A stretch of DNA of 7,787 nucleotides from Nocardioides sp. (lineage in GTDB: Bacteria > Actinomycetota > Actinomycetes > Propionibacteriales > Nocardioidaceae), in NCBI GenBank assembly GCA_025965295.1, contig JAOPXF010000473.1:1-7787 (forward strand), in the 5' to 3' direction. The notes beneath the pieces are model-generated. The model saw only the letters and a program-made list of their open reading frames with translations, was not told the DNA's origin and ran no database searches. The position numbers and the translations under genes were made by a program. Below are positions 1 through 5,376 of the stretch, in pieces (the first letter of the stretch is position 1; each line of letters begins with the position of its first letter).

Positions 1-23
1 TGTACTGACCGGAGAGGTTGGTC
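1..23 (+). repeat. Left terminal inverted repeat of the IS
   Basis: This 23-bp end begins TGTACTGACCGG and ends GTTGGTC. It matches the inverted right end at 20 of 23 positions, with mismatches at positions 13, 14 and 16. It also encodes the last residues of the transposase (minus strand, ...LSGQY). A small palindrome, AGGTTG-GT-CAACCT at 15-28, overlaps its inner edge; it could be part of the transposase binding site or merely incidental. Confidence 0.9.
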
Positions 24-994
24 AACCTGGCGATGGGTGCTGATCTGCCGATTGCGGTGTGGGGCCGGTGGTGGTTGTAGTGGTGGATCCATGCTGGCAG
101 AGCGTTTCGTCGGGCGGACTCGGATGAGTAGAACTTCTTGAAGGCCCAGCCGTCGGCCATGGTGCGGTGGAAGCGTTCGATCTTGCCGTTGGTCTGGGGC
201 CGGTAGGCCCGGGTCTTCTTCGCCGTGATGCCGAGTTCGGCGCAGGTGTCGCGCCACAGATGGGACTTGTAGCAACTGCCGTTGTCGGACAACACCCGCT
301 CGACGATCACCCCGCGTATGGCGAACCAGGCCACCGCACGGCGCAGGACCGCGGTCGCGGTCTCCTGGGTCTCGTCGTCGTGGATCTCGGCGTAGGCCAC
401 CCGGGAGTGGTCATCGATGACGGTGTGGACGAACGCGGTCCCGATCTTGGGTTGTCGACGCGCATTGCGGGCGCCGGTACGTGCCGCGGTCGAAGCGCGG
501 TTCCTGTCACCCTGCAACTTGCCCAGGTAGCGCCAGCCCCCGCCGTCGGGGACGTTGCCGAGCTTCTTGACGTCGACATGGATCATCGAGCCCGGGTAGG
601 GGTGCTCGTAGCGTCGGATCGGTTCACCGCTCACGCGGTCGATGTGGGAGAGCCGGTTGAGCCGGCACCGCACCAGCACGGCGTACACCGTCGAGGGAGC
701 ACACCCGACCCGGTAGCCGATCTCGACCGGACCCAGGCGCTGCTTCCAACGCAGGTGCACGATCTTGCGCACCACCGGGGCCGGGGTCCGCTTCGGGGAG
801 TGGTGCGGGCGCGAGGAGGCATCACACATGCCGGCCCGGCCGAGACGGCGATACCGCTCGGCCCACCGCTTCGCGGTCGGCCAGGACACGTTGTAGCGCT
901 CGGCTGCTCGAGCGATGGGCCAGCCATCATCGACGATCAGACGCGCGAGTCTCAGGCGCATGACCGGGGTCAGGGCTGCGTTAGCGTGGGACAC
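1..994 (-). CDS. IS481-family DDE transposase, stop codon not inside the element
   Basis: This transposase cuts and joins the IS ends. The GTG start at 994 is preceded by AGGAGG (1005-1000) with 5-nt spacing, and an in-frame TAG at 1024-1022 rules out a much earlier start. The visible product is 331 residues, normal for the family. The N-terminal third holds helix-turn-helix segments (about residues 12-50 and 85-110; opening SHANAALTPVMRLRLARL, later DDGWPIARAAERY). The integrase core follows: D141 in HVDVKKLG, the conserved IDDHSR at 193-198, D237 in LSDNGS and E273 in NGKIERFH, which gives D-D-35-E. The C-terminus has the usual WIHHYNHHRPH segment. No frameshift or missing catalytic residue is seen. 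The frame is still open at base 1; if the left flank is the duplicated GCTAGC, translation would read Ser then TAG, for 332 residues in total. Confidence 0.93.
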   Translation of the reverse strand, partial: MSHANAALTPVMRLRLARLIVDDGWPIARAAERYNVSWPTAKRWAERYRRLGRAGMCDASSRPHHSPKRTPAPVVRKIVHLRWKQRLGPVEIGYRVGCAPSTVYAVLVRCRLNRLSHIDRVSGEPIRRYEHPYPGSMIHVDVKKLGNVPDGGGWRYLGKLQGDRNRASTAARTGARNARRQPKIGTAFVHTVIDDHSRVAYAEIHDDETQETATAVLRRAVAWFAIRGVIVERVLSDNGSCYKSHLWRDTCAELGITAKKTRAYRPQTNGKIERFHRTMADGWAFKKFYSSESARRNALPAWIHHYNHHRPHTAIGRSAPIARLTNLSGQY

Positions 995-1055
995 GAAGAC
1001 CTCCTGGGTGGGGAGCGGTTTCTAGACAGCTCCACTCCACGCCCGGAGGTCTTCG
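994..1055 (-). promoter_or_regulatory. Hairpin sequestering the transposase ribosome-binding site
   Basis: In minus-strand RNA, CGAAGACCUCC (1055-1045) is perfectly complementary to GGAGGUCUUCG (1004-994). The second arm contains the Shine-Dalgarno sequence and the first base of the GTG start. Inside this 11-bp stem, 1044-1032 pairs with 1018-1006 over 13 positions, with two mismatches and one G-U pair. A single bulged A sits at 1005 and the loop is 13 nt (1031-1019). Transcripts entering from the RNB gene would contain the whole structure and be poorly translated. Similar inhibitory hairpins over transposase start sites are known from other IS families such as IS10 and IS50. The structure is read by eye; its function is inferred. 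Confidence 0.75.
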
Positions 1056-1094
1056 CCTTCCAAGCTCATTCAGTTCGTGTCGTCACACGATCTC

Positions 1095-1117
1095 GACCAA
1101 CGTGCCCGGTCAGTACA
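1095..1117 (-). repeat. Right terminal inverted repeat of the IS
   Basis: Read on the minus strand, this end starts TGTACTGACCGG, differs from the left end at three of the next four bases, and finishes GTTGGTC. It fixes the element boundary at 1117, because the next six bases form the CTAG-centred target. No convincing -10 hexamer is visible between this repeat and the hairpin at 1055. Confidence 0.9.
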
Positions 1118-1123
1118 GCTAGC
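1118..1123. repeat. GCTAGC insertion target (right copy of presumed duplication)
   Basis: The six bases directly outside the IS right end are GCTAGC, a palindrome that fits the NCTAGN target and 6-bp duplication reported for Bordetella IS481. On the minus strand its TAG is the stop codon of the RNB ribonuclease gene. The matching left copy would lie just before base 1 and is not visible. Confidence 0.7.
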
Positions 1124-2576
1124 GAGCCTTCTCGAGCTCGAAGGCGACCCGCCGCTTCGCGACGTCGGCCGTCACCAGCTTCACCTGGACGTCGGCGCCG
1201 ATCGGGAGGGTCGAGGAGCCGGACACCGGCGCCTCGACGGCCGGGTCCTGGATCGTCACCGTGCCCCGGCGGTCGTCGTCGTCACGGGCGTCGACGATGA
1301 CGCCCGGGAAGACGTCACCGACGCGGTGGCTCAGGAGGCCGGCCTCGACGAGGTCGAGGACGGCGTTCTCGTACTGGTGGGCCCGGCGCGCGGAGTCCTG
1401 GAGGGCGTGCGGCAGGTCGCGGAGCTTCGCGAGGACCCACGAGGGTACGTCGGTGCCCGCGCACAGGGCCACGCAGATCTCCCCGGCGTAGCGGTCGCCG
1501 AGCCGGCGCAGCGGTGCCGTGACGTGGGCGTACTCCGACGCCAGTCCGGCGTGCCGAGGATCGGCCGGCACCTCGCCGTCGAAGGCGACGTACCCGCTCC
1601 CCCGGAGCAGCCGGGTGCAGGCCTCGATCATCGCCGCGTGCGCCGGGCGCGAGGCATCCAGCGCGCGGATGAAGTCGGGGTAGAGCTGCTCGGCGGGCCA
1701 CTCGATGCCGAGGCCACGGGCGACCCGGTGCAGGCGCTGGACGTCGTGCGGGTCCGGCGGCGGCAGGGTGCGGAGCAGGCCGACCCGGGCGTAGACCATC
1801 AGCGAGGCCGCGGCGAAGCCGGTGAGCAGGGAGATCTGTGCGTTCCACTGCTCGGCGGGCATCAGCTGGCGGAACTCGAGCTCCCACCGGTCGCCCTCGA
1901 CGTCGATCTCCTGCTCGGGCAACGGCAGCGAGATCCCGCCGCGGGCCGCCTCCCGCGCCAGGCGCAGCTCGCCGACCTCCTTGAGCAGCATCAGCGACTC
2001 GGCCGCCGAGCCCGAGTCGACCATCTCCTGCACCCCGGCGTAGTCGAGCTTGGCCGTCGAGCGGACCCGGGCCCGCTCCACGTGCACGTCGGTGCGCTCG
2101 CCGCGCTCGTCGACCCTGATCGTCCAGAGCAGGGCCGGGCGGACCTGGTCGGGCAGCAGCGACGCGGCGCCCTCGGACAGCACGGTGGGGTGCAGCGGGA
2201 TCCGCGAGTCGGCGCCGTACAGCGTCTCGCCGCGGCGGTGCGCCTCGCGGTCGACGGGGCCGTCGGGCTCGACGAAGGCGGCGACGTCCGCGATCGCGTA
2301 GTGGACGACGTACCCGCTGCCGTCGCGCTCGAGGTGCAGCGCCTGGTCGAGGTCCGTCGAGGTCGCGGGGTCGATCGTCACGAACGGCAGGTCGGTGCGG
2401 TCCAGGTCGGGGAGCCTCGGGCTCGCCGCGGCCTTTGCGGCGGCGGCCTCGACGTCGGCCGGGAACTCCGGCGTGACCTCGAGCTCCGCCTGGATCTGGG
2501 TGATCCCGTTGCGCAGGGTCTGGGCCGCGACACCGTCGCCGGCCCTGCGGACGTGCACCACTCGGTTGCTCGGCAT
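1119..2576 (-). CDS. Compact RNase II/R-type (RNB-domain) ribonuclease
   Basis: This is a predicted 3'-to-5' exoribonuclease of the RNB superfamily, acting on RNA in the cytoplasm. At 485 residues it is shorter than E. coli RNase II (644) or RNase R (about 810) and lacks the usual N-terminal cold-shock domains. The RNB core spans about residues 60-410. The metal-binding signature is FVTIDPATSTDLDQAL, with D69, D75 and D77, but Q78 stands where E. coli RNase II has its fourth Asp (D210). The other core motif is TAPLRRLGD (353-361), equivalent to TSPIRRYxD. The last 70 residues (from HRVGDVFPG) look like a short S1/OB-like tail. The ATG at 2576 was chosen because TAGGGT lies 7 nt upstream, as in a leaderless gene; an in-frame GTG at 2585 would add three residues. 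The stop codon lies in the IS target GCTAGC, so the protein is not truncated. Confidence 0.9.
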   Translation of the reverse strand: MPSNRVVHVRRAGDGVAAQTLRNGITQIQAELEVTPEFPADVEAAAAKAAASPRLPDLDRTDLPFVTIDPATSTDLDQALHLERDGSGYVVHYAIADVAAFVEPDGPVDREAHRRGETLYGADSRIPLHPTVLSEGAASLLPDQVRPALLWTIRVDERGERTDVHVERARVRSTAKLDYAGVQEMVDSGSAAESLMLLKEVGELRLAREAARGGISLPLPEQEIDVEGDRWELEFRQLMPAEQWNAQISLLTGFAAASLMVYARVGLLRTLPPPDPHDVQRLHRVARGLGIEWPAEQLYPDFIRALDASRPAHAAMIEACTRLLRGSGYVAFDGEVPADPRHAGLASEYAHVTAPLRRLGDRYAGEICVALCAGTDVPSWVLAKLRDLPHALQDSARRAHQYENAVLDLVEAGLLSHRVGDVFPGVIVDARDDDDRRGTVTIQDPAVEAPVSGSSTLPIGADVQVKLVTADVAKRRVAFELEKAR

Positions 2577-2593
2577 GCCCTGCACCCTAGCCT
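2566..2593 (+). promoter_or_regulatory. Leaderless promoter for yaaA
   Basis: TTGCTC (2566-2571), a 16-bp spacer and TAGCCT (2588-2593) resemble sigma-70-type -35 and -10 boxes. Six bases separate the -10 from the GTG at 2600, which puts the expected transcription start on the start codon. There is no Shine-Dalgarno sequence, which agrees with a leaderless mRNA. The promoter lies almost wholly inside the 5' end of the divergent RNB gene. Confidence 0.5.
2584..2589 (-). promoter_or_regulatory. -10 box of a leaderless promoter for the RNB gene
   Basis: On the minus strand, TAGGGT fits the actinobacterial TANNNT -10 pattern and is followed by 7 nt and then ATG at 2576, so transcription would start at or next to the start codon. 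No good -35 element is visible. It shares two bases with the opposite-strand -10 box of yaaA. This is a motif-level prediction only. Confidence 0.5.
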
Positions 2594-2599
2594 TGCCCC

Positions 2600-3379
2600 G
2601 TGCTGATCGTGCTCCCCCCGAGTGAGGGCAAGACCGTGCCCGCCCGCGGCAAGTCCCTCGACCTCGCCGCCCTGAGCTTCCCCAGCCTCACCGAGCCCCG
2701 GGAGCGCGTCCTCGACGCCCTGGTCGACCTGTCGGCGGGAGACGCCGCGACAGCGGCGCGCACGCTCGGCGTCGGGCGCACCCAGCTCGACCTGGTGGAG
2801 CTCAACGCGGGCCTGCGGGCGGCGCCGACCGCCCGGGCCGACCGGGTCTACGCCGGGGTGCTGTACGACGCTCTCGACGTCGCGACGCTCTCCACGGCGG
2901 CCCGGCGCCGGGCCACCGCCCGGCTCGCGATCACCTCGTCGCTGTTCGGGCTGGTGCGCCCCGGCGACCGGATCCAGGCGTACCGCCTCTCCGGCGACGC
3001 CGTACTCCCCGGCCTCGGCCCCGTCGCCGCCGTGTGGCGCGACGCGCTCGCGCCGGCGTTCGCGGACGCGACGGGCGACGGGCTGCTGGTCGACCTGCGC
3101 TCCACGATGTACGCCGCGTTCTGGCGGCCGCCGGCCGCGCTCGCCAAGCGGGTGGCGACGGTCCGGGTGCTGCACGAGGTGAACGGCCGACGGCAGGTGG
3201 TCAGCCACTTCAACAAGGCCACCAAGGGCCGGATCGTGCGCGCGCTGCTCGAGGACGGCGGCAACCCGCGCGCGCCCGCCGGGCTGGCGGAGCTGCTCGG
3301 CCGGCTCGGCTGGCGGGTCGAGGTCGGCGCACCCACGGCGAAGGGCACCCAGCTCGACGTCGTGGTCAGCGAGGTCTGA
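2600..3379 (+). CDS. yaaA: YaaA/UPF0246 (DUF328) family protein
   Basis: This 259-residue protein matches the YaaA family in length and motifs. It opens with MLIVLPPSEGKT (family hallmark LxPPSEGK). It then has YAGVLYDALD (84-93), ITSSLFGLVRPGDRIQAYRL (111-130, equivalent to the SGLYGxLRPxDxxxPYRLEM region of E. coli YaaA) and VSHFNKATKGRIVRAL (201-216). In E. coli, YaaA is induced by peroxide through OxyR and limits iron-driven DNA damage; structural work links the fold to DNA binding. Whether the actinobacterial form does the same is unknown. GTG at 2600 is the start: the conserved motif begins five residues later and a TANNNT box sits 6 nt upstream. The gene is divergent from the RNB gene and convergent with the RNase H fusion gene, so it is a single-gene unit. 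No signal peptide or membrane segment is seen. Confidence 0.92.
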   Translation: MLIVLPPSEGKTVPARGKSLDLAALSFPSLTEPRERVLDALVDLSAGDAATAARTLGVGRTQLDLVELNAGLRAAPTARADRVYAGVLYDALDVATLSTAARRRATARLAITSSLFGLVRPGDRIQAYRLSGDAVLPGLGPVAAVWRDALAPAFADATGDGLLVDLRSTMYAAFWRPPAALAKRVATVRVLHEVNGRRQVVSHFNKATKGRIVRALLEDGGNPRAPAGLAELLGRLGWRVEVGAPTAKGTQLDVVVSEV

Positions 3380-3380
3380 G

Positions 3381-4607
3381 CTACCAGCGGACCCCGGAGG
3401 CGAACGCGTCGTTGCCGGGCGGCAGCGCGTTGTACATCCGCATGGACGCGCGCGGCTCGGTGCCGTCGCGGCCGCCGAGGAAGAACGACACGACGGTCAC
3501 GGACGCCGGCGAGAGCTCCATCCGGAACACCGACTCCAGCGGCGCGTCCACGGCATGCGCGACCAGCGTCTTGATCGGCGTCACGTGGCTGACCACGACG
3601 ACCGTCTTGCCGGCATGGGCGTCGAGCACCCGTTGCAGCCCCTCGAGGACGCGTTGCTCCACGGTCCGGAAGGACTCGCCACCCCCGGCGGCGACGTCGA
3701 GCGAGCCGAGCCAGGCGTCCAGGTCGTCCTTGAACCGCTCGGCGACCTCGGTGAAGGTCAGGCCGTCCCAGCGGCCGAACTCCATCTCGGCGAAGCCCGG
3801 CTCGACCTCGACGGCCTTGCCCAGCACCTCGGCGAGGATCTCCGCCGACTCCAGGGTGCGGCGTACGGGCGAGGCGACCACGGCATCGACGCGCTCGGCC
3901 AGCGGCGCCAGCCACTCGGCGGTGGCCCGGACCTGGGCCCGGCCCTCGTCGCTGAGGCCGGGGTTGGCGCTGGCGAGGCCACCGGAGAAGCGCTTCTCGG
4001 CGGTGTGGACCGTCACGCCGTGCCGCACCAGCACCAGGGTCGTCGGGGTGCTGGTGCTCGCGGACCAGCCGCGGGTCTGCGCCTGGATCGACGCGGGCGC
4101 CTCGGCCGGGCTCTCGAGCTCCTCGATCAGGGAGTCGGGCTCCGGGTCGGACAGCCCGCCGCCGAGCGTGACTCCGCTGCGGATGCCGTCCAGGGCCTCG
4201 TTGGCGAGCCGGTCGGCGTGCGAGTTCTGCTCGCGCGGCACCCAGGTGTACGTCGTGTCCGGTGGCGCGAGCCGGGTCGCCTCGGCCGCGAGCGGCACCA
4301 TGTCGGGATGCTTGATCTTCCAACGGCCGGACATCTGCTCGACGACGAGCTTGGAGTCCAGCCGGACCTCGATCTCGGCGTCGGGGACGAGCTCGGCGGC
4401 CATCCGCAGCCCGGCGATCAGCCCGGAGTACTCCGCCACGTTGTTGGTGGCGACACCGATCGCGGTCCCGTCCTCGGCGATCACCTCGCCGGTCACGGCG
4501 TCCTTCAGGACCGCGCCGTAGGCGGCCGGGCCGGGGTTGCCCCGGGAGCCACCGTCGGCCTCGACGACGACGCGCCGACGGTCCTGCTCGAGGCCGTCGA
4601 CACTCAC
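3381..4607 (-). CDS. Bifunctional RNase HI / histidine phosphatase (CobC-like) fusion
   Basis: This is a 408-residue two-domain cytoplasmic enzyme. Residues 12-139 are RNase HI, which cuts RNA in RNA-DNA hybrids, with all four acidic catalytic residues: D18 (EADGGSRGNPGP), E59 (NNVAEY), D84 (RLDSK) and D132 (NSHADRLANEAL). A Pro/Ser/Thr/Glu-rich linker covers about 140-188. Residues 190-400 are a histidine phosphatase with R195-H196-G197 (phospho-acceptor His), R249 or R250 (ASPVRR), E274 (EMEFGRWDG) and H341 (VVSH). Mycobacterial Rv2228c has the same layout, and its phosphatase half has been linked to alpha-ribazole phosphate (cobalamin pathway) dephosphorylation; the substrate here is not shown. 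The GTG start overlaps the stop of the zinc-ribbon gene as GTGA, so translation is probably coupled. In-frame codons run up to 4655 but encode shadow sequence of the upstream gene. The stop lies one base from the convergent yaaA stop. Confidence 0.94.
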   Translation of the reverse strand: MSVDGLEQDRRRVVVEADGGSRGNPGPAAYGAVLKDAVTGEVIAEDGTAIGVATNNVAEYSGLIAGLRMAAELVPDAEIEVRLDSKLVVEQMSGRWKIKHPDMVPLAAEATRLAPPDTTYTWVPREQNSHADRLANEALDGIRSGVTLGGGLSDPEPDSLIEELESPAEAPASIQAQTRGWSASTSTPTTLVLVRHGVTVHTAEKRFSGGLASANPGLSDEGRAQVRATAEWLAPLAERVDAVVASPVRRTLESAEILAEVLGKAVEVEPGFAEMEFGRWDGLTFTEVAERFKDDLDAWLGSLDVAAGGGESFRTVEQRVLEGLQRVLDAHAGKTVVVVSHVTPIKTLVAHAVDAPLESVFRMELSPASVTVVSFFLGGRDGTEPRASMRMYNALPPGNDAFASGVRW

Positions 4608-5347
4608 AGGCCGGACTCGGGGGTGCGCACGAGGATCCGCGAGCACTCCTCGCAACGGACGACCAGGTCGGCCGGGGCCCGGCGGATCACCTCGAGCTCG
4701 GCCTTGTCGATGCTCAGCTGGCAGCCGGTGCAGCGGCCCTGGCGCAGCTCGGCGGCACCCACCCCGCGACGGTTGCCCCGCAGCTTGTCGTAGAGCGCCA
4801 GCAGGTCCTCGGGCAGGCCCTCGATCGCGCTCTCGCGCTGCCCGACGAGGCGGGCGAGCTCGGCCTCGATGTCGCCGCCCTTCTCCTGCCGGGAGACCCG
4901 GAGGGCCGCGAGCCGCTCGTCGGCGGCGGCGATCTGGGCGGTCAGCGAGTCGAGCGTGCGCTGGGCGTCCTCGACGGTGGCCATGATCTCGAGCTCGTCG
5001 TCCTCGAGCGAGGTGATCCGCCGCTCCAGCGAGACCATCTCGTGCTGCATCCGCTCGATGTCCTTGGGGTTGCTGATCAGCCCCTGGTCGATCCGGTCCT
5101 GGTCGCGCTTGCGCCGGGTCTTGACCTGCTCGACGTCGGCGTCGATCTTCTTCTGCTCGACGGTGAGGTCGTCGACCACGATCCGCGAGTCGCGCGCCTG
5201 GTTGTCGAGCTCGGCCCGGCTCGCCGTCAGGGCGGCGATCTCCTCCAGCTCGGGCAGGCTCTCCAGGTGGTGACGCAGCTGGTCGGCCCGGGCGTCGAGC
5301 GCCTGCACGTCGAGCAGCTTGATCTGGGCGGAAGGGTCGGCTTTCAG
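4604..5347 (-). CDS. Coiled-coil C4 zinc-ribbon protein, probable CTG start
   Basis: This is the actinobacterial relative of mycobacterial Rv2229c. A long charged coiled coil covers about residues 10-185, including the conserved ISNPKDIERMQHEM (91-104). It is followed by a C-terminal zinc ribbon with C206, C209, C232 and C235 (CTGC...CEEC), the zf-RING_7 type. The molecular function is not established; distant zinc-ribbon coiled-coil relatives include Helicobacter HP0958/FlgZ. From CTG at 5347 it is 247 residues, close to the family length. CTG is preferred because GAGGAG (5359-5354) sits 6 nt upstream and the family usually begins (M)KADPxxQ. The in-frame GTG at 5395 lies inside NIF3 and lacks a ribosome site, and GTG at 5308 would cut off the conserved N-terminus. 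The gene lies 29 nt after NIF3 and overlaps the next start by 4 nt. Confidence 0.9.
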   Translation of the reverse strand: MKADPSAQIKLLDVQALDARADQLRHHLESLPELEEIAALTASRAELDNQARDSRIVVDDLTVEQKKIDADVEQVKTRRKRDQDRIDQGLISNPKDIERMQHEMVSLERRITSLEDDELEIMATVEDAQRTLDSLTAQIAAADERLAALRVSRQEKGGDIEAELARLVGQRESAIEGLPEDLLALYDKLRGNRRGVGAAELRQGRCTGCQLSIDKAELEVIRRAPADLVVRCEECSRILVRTPESGL

Positions 5348-5353
5348 CGGGTG

Positions 5354-5359
5354 CTCCTC
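5354..5359 (-). promoter_or_regulatory. Ribosome-binding site for the zinc-ribbon gene
   Basis: GAGGAG on the minus strand lies in the 29-nt gap after NIF3, six bases before CTG at 5347. It is the only good Shine-Dalgarno sequence near any in-frame start of this gene, and it decides in favour of CTG over the flanking GTG codons. Confidence 0.65.
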
Positions 5360-5376
5360 AGTCGTGGCGACACTGT

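Larger units (their letters stand above)
1..1117 (-). mobile_element. Complete IS481-family insertion sequence
   Basis: This is a 1117-bp element bounded by imperfect 23-bp terminal inverted repeats that match at 20 of 23 positions and begin with TGT, as IS481-family ends do. It carries one minus-strand transposase gene that fills almost the whole element, leaving about 120 bp of non-coding DNA at the right (upstream) end. The length fits the family range of roughly 1.0-1.3 kb. The right flank is GCTAGC, which fits the NCTAGN target known for the Bordetella IS481. The left flank lies outside the window, so the target duplication cannot be seen. The element has the same orientation as the neighbouring RNB gene and lies directly downstream of it, so read-through transcription into the transposase is likely. 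Intact ends and an unbroken reading frame suggest a recent insertion that may still be active (inference). Confidence 0.93.

Noticed and set aside
1..994. The possibility that the IS transposase is broken, since only short minus-strand frames are closed inside the window
   Set aside because: Manual translation gives 331 uninterrupted residues with the full DD(35)E set. It appears absent only because its stop codon lies outside the window.
167..1300. A 377-codon plus-strand open frame across the left part of the window
   Set aside because: It lies antisense to the intact IS transposase and runs across the IS boundary into the RNB gene. Its residues show no family motif; it is a high-GC shadow frame.
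1077..2606. A 509-codon plus-strand open frame
   Set aside because: It is antisense to the whole RNB gene, whose minus-strand product has clear catalytic motifs. The plus frame is low-complexity Val/Asp/Arg/Gly sequence.
2848..4323. A 491-codon minus-strand open frame
   Set aside because: It overlaps yaaA and the RNase H/phosphatase gene in the wrong frames and is Arg/Ala/Gly-rich without motifs.
4608..4655. N-terminal extension of the RNase H frame up to 4655
   Set aside because: It lies wholly inside the zinc-ribbon coding end. The GTG at 4607 overlaps the upstream stop as GTGA and gives a normal RNase H N-terminus.
3034..4793. Long plus-strand frames (3034-4521 and 3555-4793)
   Set aside because: They are antisense shadows of the RNase HI/phosphatase fusion and the zinc-ribbon gene, which have all expected catalytic and zinc-binding residues on the minus strand.
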